Below, piece by piece: positions 45,882 through 55,200 of a stretch of 64,000 bases of DNA. Below the pieces are notes generated by a model that was not told where the DNA came from, did not search any database, and saw only the letters and a list, made by a program, of their open reading frames with translations. The stretch's first letter is position 1, and each line of letters opens with the position of its first letter. The stretch comes from Paenibacillus tundrae. GTDB lineage: Bacteria; Bacillota; Bacilli; Paenibacillales; Paenibacillaceae. The stretch spans positions 3,844,001 to 3,908,000 of the forward strand of contig NZ_CP145605.1 of the NCBI RefSeq assembly GCF_036884255.1, in the 5' to 3' direction. The translations under genes were made by a program, and so were the position numbers.

Positions 45882-46931
45882 TTAATACTTAATCATGTAA
45901 AGTGTAATCTCTTCCCGATTGTGGAACAACTGTTTAGAGCGTTGAATCTGCATACGTGAGCGCTCAAACGTATCAATAACTTCCTTAATCAGAGCAAGTG
46001 GCTTCTTATGCAGCAACTTCACTGTAACAACAGCGGTTCCGCCTGATTGTAGACTATATAGAAGGTCGGATACAAGGCGGCTCATCAACTTAGGACTCCA
46101 ACTCATATCACATACAAGCAGGTCAAATTCTCCGTCATGAAAACGAACATCCCCTGCATTCTTCTTCAAAAATGTCAATCGAGGTGACTGCAGCAGGGTT
46201 GCATCCATTTTGGCAGGGTCAACAGCTGTTACTTCTAACCCACGTTCCAGCAAGAAAGACGTCCAACCACCGGGTGCAGCTCCAATATCTAACGCTTTGC
46301 GGAACGATGTAAAGTCGATTCCAAACGTCTGCTCTGCTTCAAGTAGCTTGAACTTCGCACGAGAAATCTGTCCCTCTTCCTTCTGGAAGCGGATCGCTCC
46401 GCCACTCCAATCAGAGAGGTTCTGTTCAGGCTTCGAAATCCCAGCATATAACGTATCATTTGAGACAAATACCGAAATAACAAAATCAGCATCGCGGATA
46501 ACCCATTCACAATTGAGTTCGTGCAACTTATCCGTTAACATTTGCTTCAACGAAGCAGCATTTTCCTCCCAGAAAGCTGACTCTGTTTTGCGAACCTGCA
46601 ATACAACACGCTCTCCCGTCAATTCAGATCGATTCAGAACAAAAGCAACAAACTTATCCAACGCTTCCTCTGTATTCTCTGTACTTTCTTGGAATTGAAC
46701 AGGTTGAATATGCCGCAAAAACGTAGGAGACTCATCTAAGAGCTTCTTCGATACTTCTTCTTCAGCGACAGGTAGACCCGCAAGCAAAATTTCACCTGGT
46801 ACGACGACTGTGCTCTTAACTGCACCAAAAGCACGGCGCAGCTCCTCCTGAGCATATGGAGCAAATCCATGATTGGCAGTGCATATAAATCGGGAAAAGT
46901 TTCCTTCTCCCCAAGACGACTGTGTACTCAA
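45882..46931 (-). CDS. RlmM/FtsJ-like RNA methyltransferase
   Basis: A 349-residue SAM-dependent methyltransferase. The N-terminal half resembles a THUMP-like RNA-binding region. The C-terminal half has the SAM motif ALDIGAAPGGWTSFLLERG, DLLVCDMSWSP and the catalytic lysine candidate in VVTVKLLHKK, with a terminal glutamate strand (EEITLYMIKY), as in 2'-O-methyltransferases of the RrmJ/RlmM kind. The start is TTG with GGAGGGTAAC upstream. It lies 6 bp after an ABC ATPase gene in a long operon. The 23S rRNA target is inferred from the family. Confidence 0.83.
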   Translation of the reverse strand: MSTQSSWGEGNFSRFICTANHGFAPYAQEELRRAFGAVKSTVVVPGEILLAGLPVAEEEVSKKLLDESPTFLRHIQPVQFQESTENTEEALDKFVAFVLNRSELTGERVVLQVRKTESAFWEENAASLKQMLTDKLHELNCEWVIRDADFVISVFVSNDTLYAGISKPEQNLSDWSGGAIRFQKEEGQISRAKFKLLEAEQTFGIDFTSFRKALDIGAAPGGWTSFLLERGLEVTAVDPAKMDATLLQSPRLTFLKKNAGDVRFHDGEFDLLVCDMSWSPKLMSRLVSDLLYSLQSGGTAVVTVKLLHKKPLALIKEVIDTFERSRMQIQRSKQLFHNREEITLYMIKY

Positions 46932-46937
46932 ATTGTG

Positions 46938-47717
46938 TTACCCTCCAGAACGTACGCGTATCCAAGGACGTCCATCATCCCACTGGATCTCGACCGGAAT
47001 ATCGTACGTAAGCTTAATTGTTTCTTCAGTTAATACATCGTGTTTAGGTCCTGCTGCAGCAACACGACCATCACGAATCAACGCCACATGTGTAAACAAG
47101 GGTACGATTTCTTCGACATGATGGGTTACATACACGACCGTTATATTACGCTTGCGTAGACGATCAATCTCAGCCAGCATTTTTTCTCGTTCGTAGAGAT
47201 CCAAGCCTGCACAAGGCTCGTCCATAATTAGTAATTTGGGATCTGCCATTAAGGATCGCGCTAGCATGACTTTTTTCCGTTCTCCCTGTGAGAGTGTTCC
47301 AAGTGCATGATTGGCTAGTTTGGCAAATCCCATCTCATCAAGAAGTTTCAACGCTTTCTCTTTAACTTCGTCTGGAATGGTCTGATAAAAGCGTAAGAAT
47401 GCATACGCACCTGTAGCCACGACTTCCCATACTGGATCTCGCGGCGTGAGCTTTTCAATCAAGGTTTGACTGATATAACCTATTTCCTTACGCACTTCTC
47501 TAACATCACATTGTCCGTATAAATTACCAAGCACTTCTATTCGTCCATGGCTAGGGAACATATATCCATTCATCATTTCAAGTAGTGTTGTCTTTCCAGA
47601 GCCGTTTCGCCCTAGAATGACCCAATGCTCACCTTCATGGATGTCTAGATCTACGTTATCAAGAATCTGAAGATCTTCACGTTTAAGTGAGACCTGCTCC
47701 ATCTTAATTATACTCAT
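46938..47717 (-). CDS. ABC transporter ATP-binding protein (YlmA-like)
   Basis: A 259-residue ABC ATPase with Walker A ILGRNGSGKTTLL, signature LSQGERKKVMLARSL, Walker B LLIMDEPCAGLD and the switch histidine in VYVTHHVEEIV. The type resembles YlmA/ModF-like single ATPases. No permease is present in this operon, so its partner is unknown. The ATG overlaps the thioredoxin-like gene stop (ATGA), which makes co-translation likely. Confidence 0.9.
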   Translation of the reverse strand: MSIIKMEQVSLKREDLQILDNVDLDIHEGEHWVILGRNGSGKTTLLEMMNGYMFPSHGRIEVLGNLYGQCDVREVRKEIGYISQTLIEKLTPRDPVWEVVATGAYAFLRFYQTIPDEVKEKALKLLDEMGFAKLANHALGTLSQGERKKVMLARSLMADPKLLIMDEPCAGLDLYEREKMLAEIDRLRKRNITVVYVTHHVEEIVPLFTHVALIRDGRVAAAGPKHDVLTEETIKLTYDIPVEIQWDDGRPWIRVRSGG

Positions 47718-48031
47718 TTTAGCACCGCCTTCCGAATCTCATTCAGCAAATGCTCTACTGAACTCATTCGATAGACCATCTTGGGCACATCCTGCTCTCC
47801 ATCGAATATCATTACCGCAGGAACACTCGAAATCTGAAATTGTTGTACAAGTTCAGGAATGTCATGAATGTTCATTTCAAACAGAATATTAGCCGGTAGC
47901 AGATGCTCAGCAATCTCCAGCATACGACGCGCAGCAGCGCAGGTACCGCATAGAGGCGTATATATGAATACAGCCTGCGGCACACCTTCCCATACACTGC
48001 GCATTAACATTTTGGATGTAATTGGCTTCAT
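47714..48031 (-). CDS. Thioredoxin-like protein with CGTC motif
   Basis: A 105-residue thioredoxin-fold protein: YTPLCGTCAAARRML replaces the usual WCGPC site, the cis-proline is in SSVPAVMIF, and there is no signal peptide. The CGTC pair suggests a thiol-disulfide exchange or reductase role in the cytosol. It is coupled on both sides (ATGA overlaps with the cREC-like gene and the ABC ATPase gene). The partner is unknown. Confidence 0.85.
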   Translation of the reverse strand: MKPITSKMLMRSVWEGVPQAVFIYTPLCGTCAAARRMLEIAEHLLPANILFEMNIHDIPELVQQFQISSVPAVMIFDGEQDVPKMVYRMSSVEHLLNEIRKAVLK

Positions 48032-48369
48032 ACGACATTGTCCTCAGCAGCCACTCGAAGCATAACTTCTCCTGTCATTGGACCATTATGAATAGTTACA
48101 GCGTCCGGCTTATTGCTATACAACATTTCATACATCTGTCGTTTGCCATACATGCTCGATGTATGCAAATAGATCTCACGTGGATACAGCCCTTCTCTCA
48201 CAATAGAAGCCGCCACTTCACCGCCGTTCGGCGAATCTGGCCCCAGCTCATAATCGAGAGATAGTATATCCACATCGCCCTCACGAAGAAGCATCAGACA
48301 CTCTTCAGCATTTGTAGCTAATACAAACCCTTTCGGACAGGCTCTGTAATCATCCAAAAATACATGCAT
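48028..48369 (-). CDS. Receiver-like protein, cyclic-phosphate-processing type (cREC)
   Basis: A 113-residue protein with a single receiver-like domain: MHVFLDDYRACPKGFVLA, DILSLDYELG (Asp in the phospho-acceptor place) and IYLHTSSMYGK. LDDYRACP and SLDYELG match the receiver-like family proposed to process cyclic phosphates in conflict and nucleotide systems (cREC). Here it stands free, overlapping the thioredoxin-like gene. GGAG lies 7 bp before the ATG. Activity is not established. Confidence 0.75.
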   Translation of the reverse strand: MHVFLDDYRACPKGFVLATNAEECLMLLREGDVDILSLDYELGPDSPNGGEVAASIVREGLYPREIYLHTSSMYGKRQMYEMLYSNKPDAVTIHNGPMTGEVMLRVAAEDNVV

Positions 48370-48390
48370 ACAATCGCTCCTCTCCCCTGA

Positions 48391-49239
48391 TTATAACCAG
48401 GAACGCATGAGCGAAAGATCATCACGGTGCGTTCCATCTTCGCCTGATTCCGTCTCGAGCACGACTACGGTTTGTTGAAATTCAGACGAGCTGAGCAGCT
48501 CCTGCATCCCTTGTCGACCTATATATCCTTGCCCTATTCTGGCATGTCTATCTTTACAAGATGCAGACGCATACTTCGAATCATTAAAATGTACTGCCGC
48601 AAGCCATTCCCAGTATCCGAGCTGTCTGCCTTTCTCCAGCATCGCACCTTCGTTTCCTCGATCCCACATGCCTGAAGCAAAAGCATGGCAGGTGTCAAAG
48701 CAAAAAGCAATATGTTCAGGAAACTGGCTAAGCTTACGAATTTGCACTAATTCCTCCATCGTGGTTCCCATGGGGCCATGATCGCCCGCTTGATTCTCAA
48801 GCAGTATTTTAGCCTGTCCCGTCCAACTTTGCAGAACTGTATCCAGGCATTGAATGAGATTTTGATAACCCTCAAGTGGGTTATTACTCTTCATGTGACC
48901 AAAATGAACGACCGTTCCAACTGATCCGCAAGCCTCGGCAATTTCCAAATCATTGCGGATCGATGAAACTATAGCATGAAACGCCGCCTCTCCACGGGTC
49001 ATGCCTATTGCTGGATTCGTAGGATAAGGTGAATGCCCTATGGATGCTATCCCATGCTGCTCACACCATTCCCTGCACTGTTTCGCATCACTCTGGTCGA
49101 AATCCTTCAGTACAAGACTTCGAGGGTTTTTCGGAAAATATTGAAAAGCTGTCGCTCCAATTCCATGCGCCCTCTTGGCTGCTTGAAGAAAACCTCCCCG
49201 CGTGCTCACATGTGCACCGATTCCTTGTTTAGGCCTCAT
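48391..49239 (-). CDS. nfo: Endonuclease IV (AP endonuclease)
   Basis: Cuts 5' to abasic sites during base-excision repair. The 282-residue TIM-barrel shows the metal-ligand motifs in order: IGAHVSTRGG, VVHFGHMKS, ILLENQAGDHG, FCFDTCHAFASG, VHFNDSK, DRHARIGQGYIG and VLETES. Its start overlaps the end of the upstream glycosylase gene by 11 bp, so the glycosylase and the AP endonuclease are co-expressed, a sensible pair for oxidative base repair. No strong ribosome site is visible, in line with coupling. Confidence 0.94.
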   Translation of the reverse strand: MRPKQGIGAHVSTRGGFLQAAKRAHGIGATAFQYFPKNPRSLVLKDFDQSDAKQCREWCEQHGIASIGHSPYPTNPAIGMTRGEAAFHAIVSSIRNDLEIAEACGSVGTVVHFGHMKSNNPLEGYQNLIQCLDTVLQSWTGQAKILLENQAGDHGPMGTTMEELVQIRKLSQFPEHIAFCFDTCHAFASGMWDRGNEGAMLEKGRQLGYWEWLAAVHFNDSKYASASCKDRHARIGQGYIGRQGMQELLSSSEFQQTVVVLETESGEDGTHRDDLSLMRSWL

Positions 49240-50050
49240 TCTGGCAATTCGGACAGAAAAATGCCTTCTTGCCCGTAATCTCTACTCGCTCAATTGTTCC
49301 CCCACAGCGCGGACAAGCTTCCCCTTCACGATCATATACCCGGCACTGTTCGTCATAACTACCTGTCTTCGTATCTCCGTTCATTAAGGGCATTTCCATA
49401 TAACCACCCTCCGAAGCAGCTTCTCTTAGCACGGATTGCATCGCGCGATACAAACGCTCCATTAGTTCAGGCGAAGAAGCAATATTTTGCGTTTTGGAGC
49501 TTGGTCTGAGCCCAGCTGCAAATGCAATTTCATCAGAGTAACAATTACCGATGCCTGCGATAATATGCTGATTAACGAGGGTAGTTTTGAGTGTACCCCT
49601 TCTTCCTTTCAGCAAATTCGCAAAACGCTCTACGTTCATACGACGATCCAGTGGCTCTGGGCCAAGATCCGACATCGCTTCTTCTGTTTCTTTCGAAGTA
49701 AGCAGGTGCAGATAACCCAAACGAAGGCCGATAAAGAACAATGTATATTCTCCGAATTGAATCTCGACTTGTGTGGAGCGATCTGGACGCTCTGCTTCCG
49801 TGCCCCAGTAAATCATTCCGCCTAACATGAGATGAAGAACAAGCCGTTTCCCATTAGCTAAATGGAAAATAAGATGCTTCGCTCTACGCTCGACAAAAAT
49901 AACTCGATTTCCTACAAGCTCTTGTGAGAAAGCCTGAACTTCTTTATTAATGGATTTATCCCGATTAACAATCACACCTGTGATCGGTAAATCCAATATT
50001 TTTTCAGATAGTAATACTCTGTAATTTTCCATTTCCGGCAGTTCTGGCAT
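49229..50050 (-). CDS. Fpg/Nei-type DNA glycosylase
   Basis: Removes oxidised bases (such as 8-oxoguanine) and cleaves the abasic product. The 273-residue protein starts MPELPEMENYR, providing the catalytic Pro2-Glu3, has RRAKHLIFHL with the conserved lysine, the H2TH region (TLVNQHIIAGIGNCYSDEIAFAAGLRP) and a C-terminal zinc finger (CPRCG...CPNCQ) with the intercalating segment. ATG at 50050 puts the motif at the N-terminus; an AAGGGG site lies upstream. Genes for glycosylase, AP endonuclease and a HAD phosphatase sit together. MutM against Nei cannot be told by eye. Confidence 0.92.
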   Translation of the reverse strand: MPELPEMENYRVLLSEKILDLPITGVIVNRDKSINKEVQAFSQELVGNRVIFVERRAKHLIFHLANGKRLVLHLMLGGMIYWGTEAERPDRSTQVEIQFGEYTLFFIGLRLGYLHLLTSKETEEAMSDLGPEPLDRRMNVERFANLLKGRRGTLKTTLVNQHIIAGIGNCYSDEIAFAAGLRPSSKTQNIASSPELMERLYRAMQSVLREAASEGGYMEMPLMNGDTKTGSYDEQCRVYDREGEACPRCGGTIERVEITGKKAFFCPNCQNEA

Positions 50051-50058
50051 GATAACAT

Positions 50059-50877
50059 CTACCCCTTCTTGGATGCTTGGCCTGTCGTCTGCGACAGCCA
50101 CTCAATCAGTTTATGCAAATCTTCAAACACATGATCAGGACGCGCCTTCGCCGCTTGAATATGTCCATCCATATTATCACGTGTTGTAACACCAGTGAGT
50201 ACCAGCAACGTTTCACACCCCGCTGCCACCCCTGCTGCAATATCGGTTCGCATGTTGTCTCCAATTACAGCAACATCTTCCGCTCTTAGATTGAGGCGGT
50301 GAATAGCAGATCTCATAATAATGCTGGATGGTTTTCCGATCACCGTTGGCTGAACTCCGGTTGCTGCTTCAATGGCAGCTCCAATTGTTCCCGCGCCTGG
50401 CGTTAATCCATCGTCAGAAGGAAGTTGAAGATCTGGGTTGGTCATAATAAATTGAGCCCCAGCGTTAATCCACCGTAAGGCTTTAGTTAATTTAGCATAG
50501 GTAAACTCACGATCAATTCCCTGAATGACGTATTGTGGATCAATTTCAGTAAGCTCAAGTCCTGCCCCATCAATAGCTTTCAACAATCCGTCTTCGCCAA
50601 TACAGGCTACCTTAGCACCTGGAGATTCTTGAGCAACATACTCAGCTGCAGCTACTGCAGATGTACACACCTGAGAAGCTTTGGCAGGAATACCCATACC
50701 ATTCAGATGCTCCGCTACTCCTTCGGGTGTACGTGAAGAGTTATTCGTCACATATAAATAAGGAATCCCCTGCTCGTCTAATGTTCGAATGAGCTTGTCA
50801 GCTCCTTCGATACGGTGCTTACCATGATAGAGTGTGCCGTCTAGGTCAATTAAATAGGCCTTAACCACACATAACAC
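50059..50877 (-). CDS. HAD-IIA phosphatase (NagD/YutF-like)
   Basis: A 272-residue phosphatase: motif I is YLIDLDGTLYHG, motif II is YVTNNSSRT, the Lys motif is IGKPSSI, and motif IV is VIGDNMRTDIAAGVAAG. The cap lies after motif II (type IIA), as in NagD/AraL/YutF, which act on small phosphorylated metabolites. The ATG is 6 bp after AAAGGG; a GTG four codons later is the alternative. It is first in a row of overlapping genes that continues with fpg-type glycosylase and nfo. Confidence 0.9.
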   Translation of the reverse strand: MLCVVKAYLIDLDGTLYHGKHRIEGADKLIRTLDEQGIPYLYVTNNSSRTPEGVAEHLNGMGIPAKASQVCTSAVAAAEYVAQESPGAKVACIGEDGLLKAIDGAGLELTEIDPQYVIQGIDREFTYAKLTKALRWINAGAQFIMTNPDLQLPSDDGLTPGAGTIGAAIEAATGVQPTVIGKPSSIIMRSAIHRLNLRAEDVAVIGDNMRTDIAAGVAAGCETLLVLTGVTTRDNMDGHIQAAKARPDHVFEDLHKLIEWLSQTTGQASKKG

Positions 50878-51220
50878 GCCCTTTCTTTAATTCCATTAAC
50901 ATTTCATGTCCTTAACTATAGAACCTAAAATCCAACGTGAAGCTATGTATGAAGTCTTAAACAGAGTGTTTTCCCACTAAGTCACAACACGTCGAACTGA
51001 ATCGAACACGGACATATGACATTGCGCGCCTTCTGTACAAGCTTGTCAATTCCTGCGCTTTCCCGGAAAATAATTTGATTTATTTCCCTGCTTATACTGC
51101 ACATCCTACACGCTTTCTCGACAGATTGCAAAAGGGACCTTGGGAGTAACTTTCCCGCAGTCCCGGCTCTTCATGAATTCCTCATTCACGCTTGATCAGA
51201 TGGATCAATCTGCTACAGGA
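50878..51220. other. Non-coding stretch between rnz and the HAD-IIA gene
   Basis: 343 bp with no convincing gene. It holds a terminator-like hairpin near 51128-51164 and the start region of the HAD-glycosylase-nfo operon. No operator was recognised. Confidence 0.6.
51128..51164 (-). terminator. Imperfect terminator after rnz
   Basis: On the minus strand GGGAC/GTCCC outer and GGGA/TCCC inner stems, then TTTT. Internal mismatches make it moderate. Confidence 0.5.
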
Positions 51221-52159
51221 TTATATTCCTTCCTTCCAAGATGCCAGGGGAATCAATTGATGCTCAATGGCAAGTAACGTATTCGGAAATAATTCCTGTG
51301 CCTCTTCCAAAAGTGGCCGTAGTTGCTCTTCATCTTTATAGCGAGAGCTAAAATGAGTCAAGATCAACTGCCCTACGTTTGATGCTCTTGCCGCTTCAGC
51401 TGCTTCTTGGGCTGTGCTGTGATAGTACTCGTGTGCAGTATCGGCCAAATCATGCATAAATGTAGCTTCATGAACAAGCACATCCGCATCTTGGGCAAGT
51501 GTACGCACATGATCACACGGACGTGTATCTCCCAGAATCGTAATGATTTTCCCACGTTTAGGTGCGCCAAGAACATCCTCAGGACGGACTAAGGTACCAT
51601 CTTCCAACTTAATCGTTTCACCACGTTTAAGCCTTCCGAAGAGCGGACCTGGTTTCAATCCGTATTCCGCAAGCTTCGCAGAATCCAAGCTGCCAGGACG
51701 GTCTTTTTCTGTAATACGGTACCCGTAGCTATCAATTCGGTGCTCCAATAACTCGGATTCAACAATGAAGCTGTCATCTTCAAAAATTTTACCACCCGTA
51801 TGCTCCACAATCGTAAGCTCATAGTTGATACGAGATTGGCTTAATTCCATAGCGGTCGATACCATACGCTCTGTTCCCGGTGGTCCGTATAACGTCAAAG
51901 GTGTTGTCCCACCCTGATATGCTCTGCTTGACAGTAAACCCGGAAGACCAAATACATGATCTCCATGCAGATGGGTAATAAAAATTTTCTCCAATTTGCT
52001 CAGTTTAAGCGGAGAGCTTAAGATCTGGTGTTGTGTTCCTTCCCCGCAGTCAAACAACCATAACGCTCTTCGTTCGTCTAACATTCGAAGTCCTATGGAA
52101 GTTACATTCCGCTGCAGCGTAGGTACACCAGCGTTAGTTCCCAGGAAATATAGTTCCAC
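51221..52159 (-). CDS. rnz: Ribonuclease Z
   Basis: Endonuclease that trims tRNA 3' ends. The 312-residue metallo-beta-lactamase-fold protein shows the metal motif ITHLHGDHVFGLPGLL (HxHxDH), an exosite region in the middle, GDTRPCDHV, VHEATF and LILTHFSSRY. The GTG at 52159 has GAGGTG before it and reproduces the usual start MELYFLGTNAGVPT; earlier in-frame starts are not needed. It is separately transcribed from metH, whose terminator lies just upstream. Confidence 0.94.
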   Translation of the reverse strand: MELYFLGTNAGVPTLQRNVTSIGLRMLDERRALWLFDCGEGTQHQILSSPLKLSKLEKIFITHLHGDHVFGLPGLLSSRAYQGGTTPLTLYGPPGTERMVSTAMELSQSRINYELTIVEHTGGKIFEDDSFIVESELLEHRIDSYGYRITEKDRPGSLDSAKLAEYGLKPGPLFGRLKRGETIKLEDGTLVRPEDVLGAPKRGKIITILGDTRPCDHVRTLAQDADVLVHEATFMHDLADTAHEYYHSTAQEAAEAARASNVGQLILTHFSSRYKDEEQLRPLLEEAQELFPNTLLAIEHQLIPLASWKEGI

Positions 52160-52187
52160 TCTGGATCGCACCTCTTTCTGCTGCCAG

Positions 52188-52217
52188 CAAAAAGCCTCCG
52201 ACAATGCGGAGGGCTTT
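52188..52217 (-). terminator. Terminator after metH
   Basis: On the minus strand AAAGCC(C)TCCG/CGGAGGCTTT stem with a 6-nt loop, followed by five T. Confidence 0.88.
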
Positions 52218-52236
52218 GCCCGACCATTTTATTATA

Positions 52237-55200
52237 CTATGCCTTTTCTACATTAAAATACTTCGCTTGTGGATGACTGAAAACCATGGCTGATACGGAT
52301 GCTTCTGGTTCCATCATGAATCCTTCTGTCAGCTCCACACCAATATCCTCAGGCTGCATTAGCTTAAACAGTGGCCCTTGATCTTCCAAGTCTGGGCACG
52401 CCGGATATCCGAACGAAACCCGAATGCCTTGATAGCGAGCACCGTGACGTTGTTTCATGGTCATGGTCGCCGGATCTGGGAAGCCCCAAATATCTCGCAT
52501 CATATGGTGAACCCGCTCAGCTAAACCTTCAGCGACTTCGAGCGCTACAGATTGCAGAGCATGTGAACGGAGATATTCTCCTTCTTCCTTCCACTTCGTT
52601 GACAATTCACGCACGCCGTGTCCAGCAGTCACTACCAAGAAACCTACGTAATCCATTTGCCCAGAATCAACGGGCTTCAAGAAGTCTGCGAGACATAAGT
52701 AAGGTTCTACTTTTTGACGCGGGAACGTAAATGTATGCAAGATGTTACTTGTATCCTCAGGATCATAGATGATGACGCTGTTTCCACTGGATTGAGCAGG
52801 GAAGAATCGATACATCGCATGCGCCTGAATAATGCCGTCACGAACAGCTTCTTGCATAATTTCATCGACGACAGATTTCAGATCTGTTGCCTTCTGATCA
52901 CCTGACGCAAGTAGCTGCTCTACCGAACCACGAAGGCCTAGATGGTGACCTAACAGCATCTGCATATTCACATAAGGCAGAATATGAGATAACGGATAGT
53001 TACGAAGCGTATGTCTTTCCAGGTCTGGAGGTACTAACACTGGATGATCAACCGAGATATCAGAACGCTCTACTCGGGTAAGCTCTGGCAGTTGCTGAGT
53101 ATTCTCTGAATTCGCAGCATCAGCTTCTTTTTCAGCATCCATCTCCAGCTGCATTACTTCACGCGTCTGAGGATTCATCAGCTTGTTCGCCAGATCCAGA
53201 CCATCCATCGCGTCCTTCGCATATACAACCATTCCATTATACTCTGGACGGATACGGTTCTTCGTGAATTTACGAGTTAACGCAGCTCCACCCACCATGA
53301 TTGGTACATCGATGCCTGCTGTACGTAAATCCTGAGCCGTGACGATCATCTGCTGTGCTGACTTAACTAGTAGACCAGACAATCCAATTGCATCGACTTT
53401 TTCCTCACGATACGCCTCGATTATACGTTCAGGTGGTACTTTTATACCCAAATTAATGATCCGGTAACCGTTGTTGGATAGAATGATCTCTACCAGGTTT
53501 TTACCGATATCGTGAACATCACCTTTAACGGTTGCCAAAATAATTTTACCTTTGACTGATGTCTCATTCTTCTCCATGAACTGCTCTAGATAAGCTACAG
53601 AAGCTTTCATCACCTCGGCACTTTGGAGTACTTCAGCGACAATAAGCTCATTGTTGTTAAACAGTCGTCCTACTTCCTCCATACCACGCATAAGTGGACC
53701 ATTGATAACTTCAAGTGCTGAATATTTGCCTAGAGCCTGTTCCAAGTCAGGAATCAGCCCTTCCTTACTTCCTTCAACAACGTAAGAGGCTAGTCGTTCC
53801 TCAAGGGAGAGATTAGATATTTTCTCTTTTTTCTCTACCTTCTTATTACGGAACGCTGCAACAAAAGCTGCCAACGTGTCATCATTCGTATTATATAGAA
53901 GCTCTTCGGAAAGTTTACGCTCATGCTCTGGAATCGACGCATACCGTTCGAGCTTCTCTGTATTTACAATCGCGTAATCAAGACCCGCCTTCGTACATTC
54001 ATACAGGAATACGGAGTTCAATACTTCACGGCCAGCCTCCGGAAGTCCAAAGGAGATGTTACTAATCCCCAGAATCGTGTGAACCTCAGGCATGGCTTGC
54101 TTAATTACGCGAATCCCTTCAATTGTTTCCTTAGCCGACCCAATGTACTGCTCATCCCCCGTACCAACAGGGAACACCAGTGTATCGAAAATCAAGTCTT
54201 CTGGATTAAGACCATATTTGTTCACCAAAAGATCGTAGGAACGCTTGGCTACGTCAAGTTTATCTTCTCTGCTAATCGCTTGGCCGCGCTCATCTATGGT
54301 GCCGACAACAACTGCTCCGCCATACTTGTGAATGAGGGGGGTAACCAGTTCGAATTTTTCTTCGCCATCCTCAAGGTTAATGGAGTTAATTATCGCTTTA
54401 CCCTGAGAGTACTGAAGCGCAAGATCAATGACTTGAGCATCCGTTGTATCAATCATCAGTGGAACTTTAACCTTCTTCACGACCAGCTCAAGGAATTTCT
54501 CCATATCTTCCGCTTCTTCGCGATCCGGATCTTGAACGCAGACATCGACAATGTGAGCGCCACTTTTCACTTGAGCACGGGCAATCTCGGAAGCTTCTTC
54601 ATATTTCCCTTCAACGATCAGTCGCTTGAATTTCCGTGATCCAAGCACGTTTGTTCGTTCACCCACCATGTAAGGACGATTGTCTTGTTCAACATAGACA
54701 GGATCAATGCCTGAAAGTGCAGGCGGATGAGTTCCGTTCATTTGTCTTGGAGGATATTGGTCAAGCGTGTCACGCATTGCTCGAATATGGGCAGGGGTTG
54801 TCCCGCAACACCCACCAGCAATGTTCAACCAACCTTGTTCGGCAAAAGCACCGATTTTTTGCGCAAGCGATTCAGGTGATTCATGATAGTTACCATTCTC
54901 ATCTGGAAGGCCAGCATTAGGATAACAACTCACAGCCACAGATGCCATACCAGATAGTGAACGAATGTGGTCACGCATGAATTCCGGCCCTGTTGCACAG
55001 TTTAGTCCAACCGAAATTGGGTTAAGGTGTTCTAAGGATATATAAAAGGCTTCAATGTTCTGACCAGCAAGAGTGGTTCCCATAGGCTCAATCGTTCCCG
55101 AGATCATAAGAGGCAGTTTCACACCGCTCTGGTCAAAAGCCAATTGAATCCCAATGCTGCCTGCTTTTACATTTAAGGTATCCTGGGAAGTTTCAAGCAG

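Noticed and set aside
50878-51220. A possible small gene in the gap before the HAD-IIA gene
   Set aside because: No frame with a ribosome site and reasonable composition was found on either strand.
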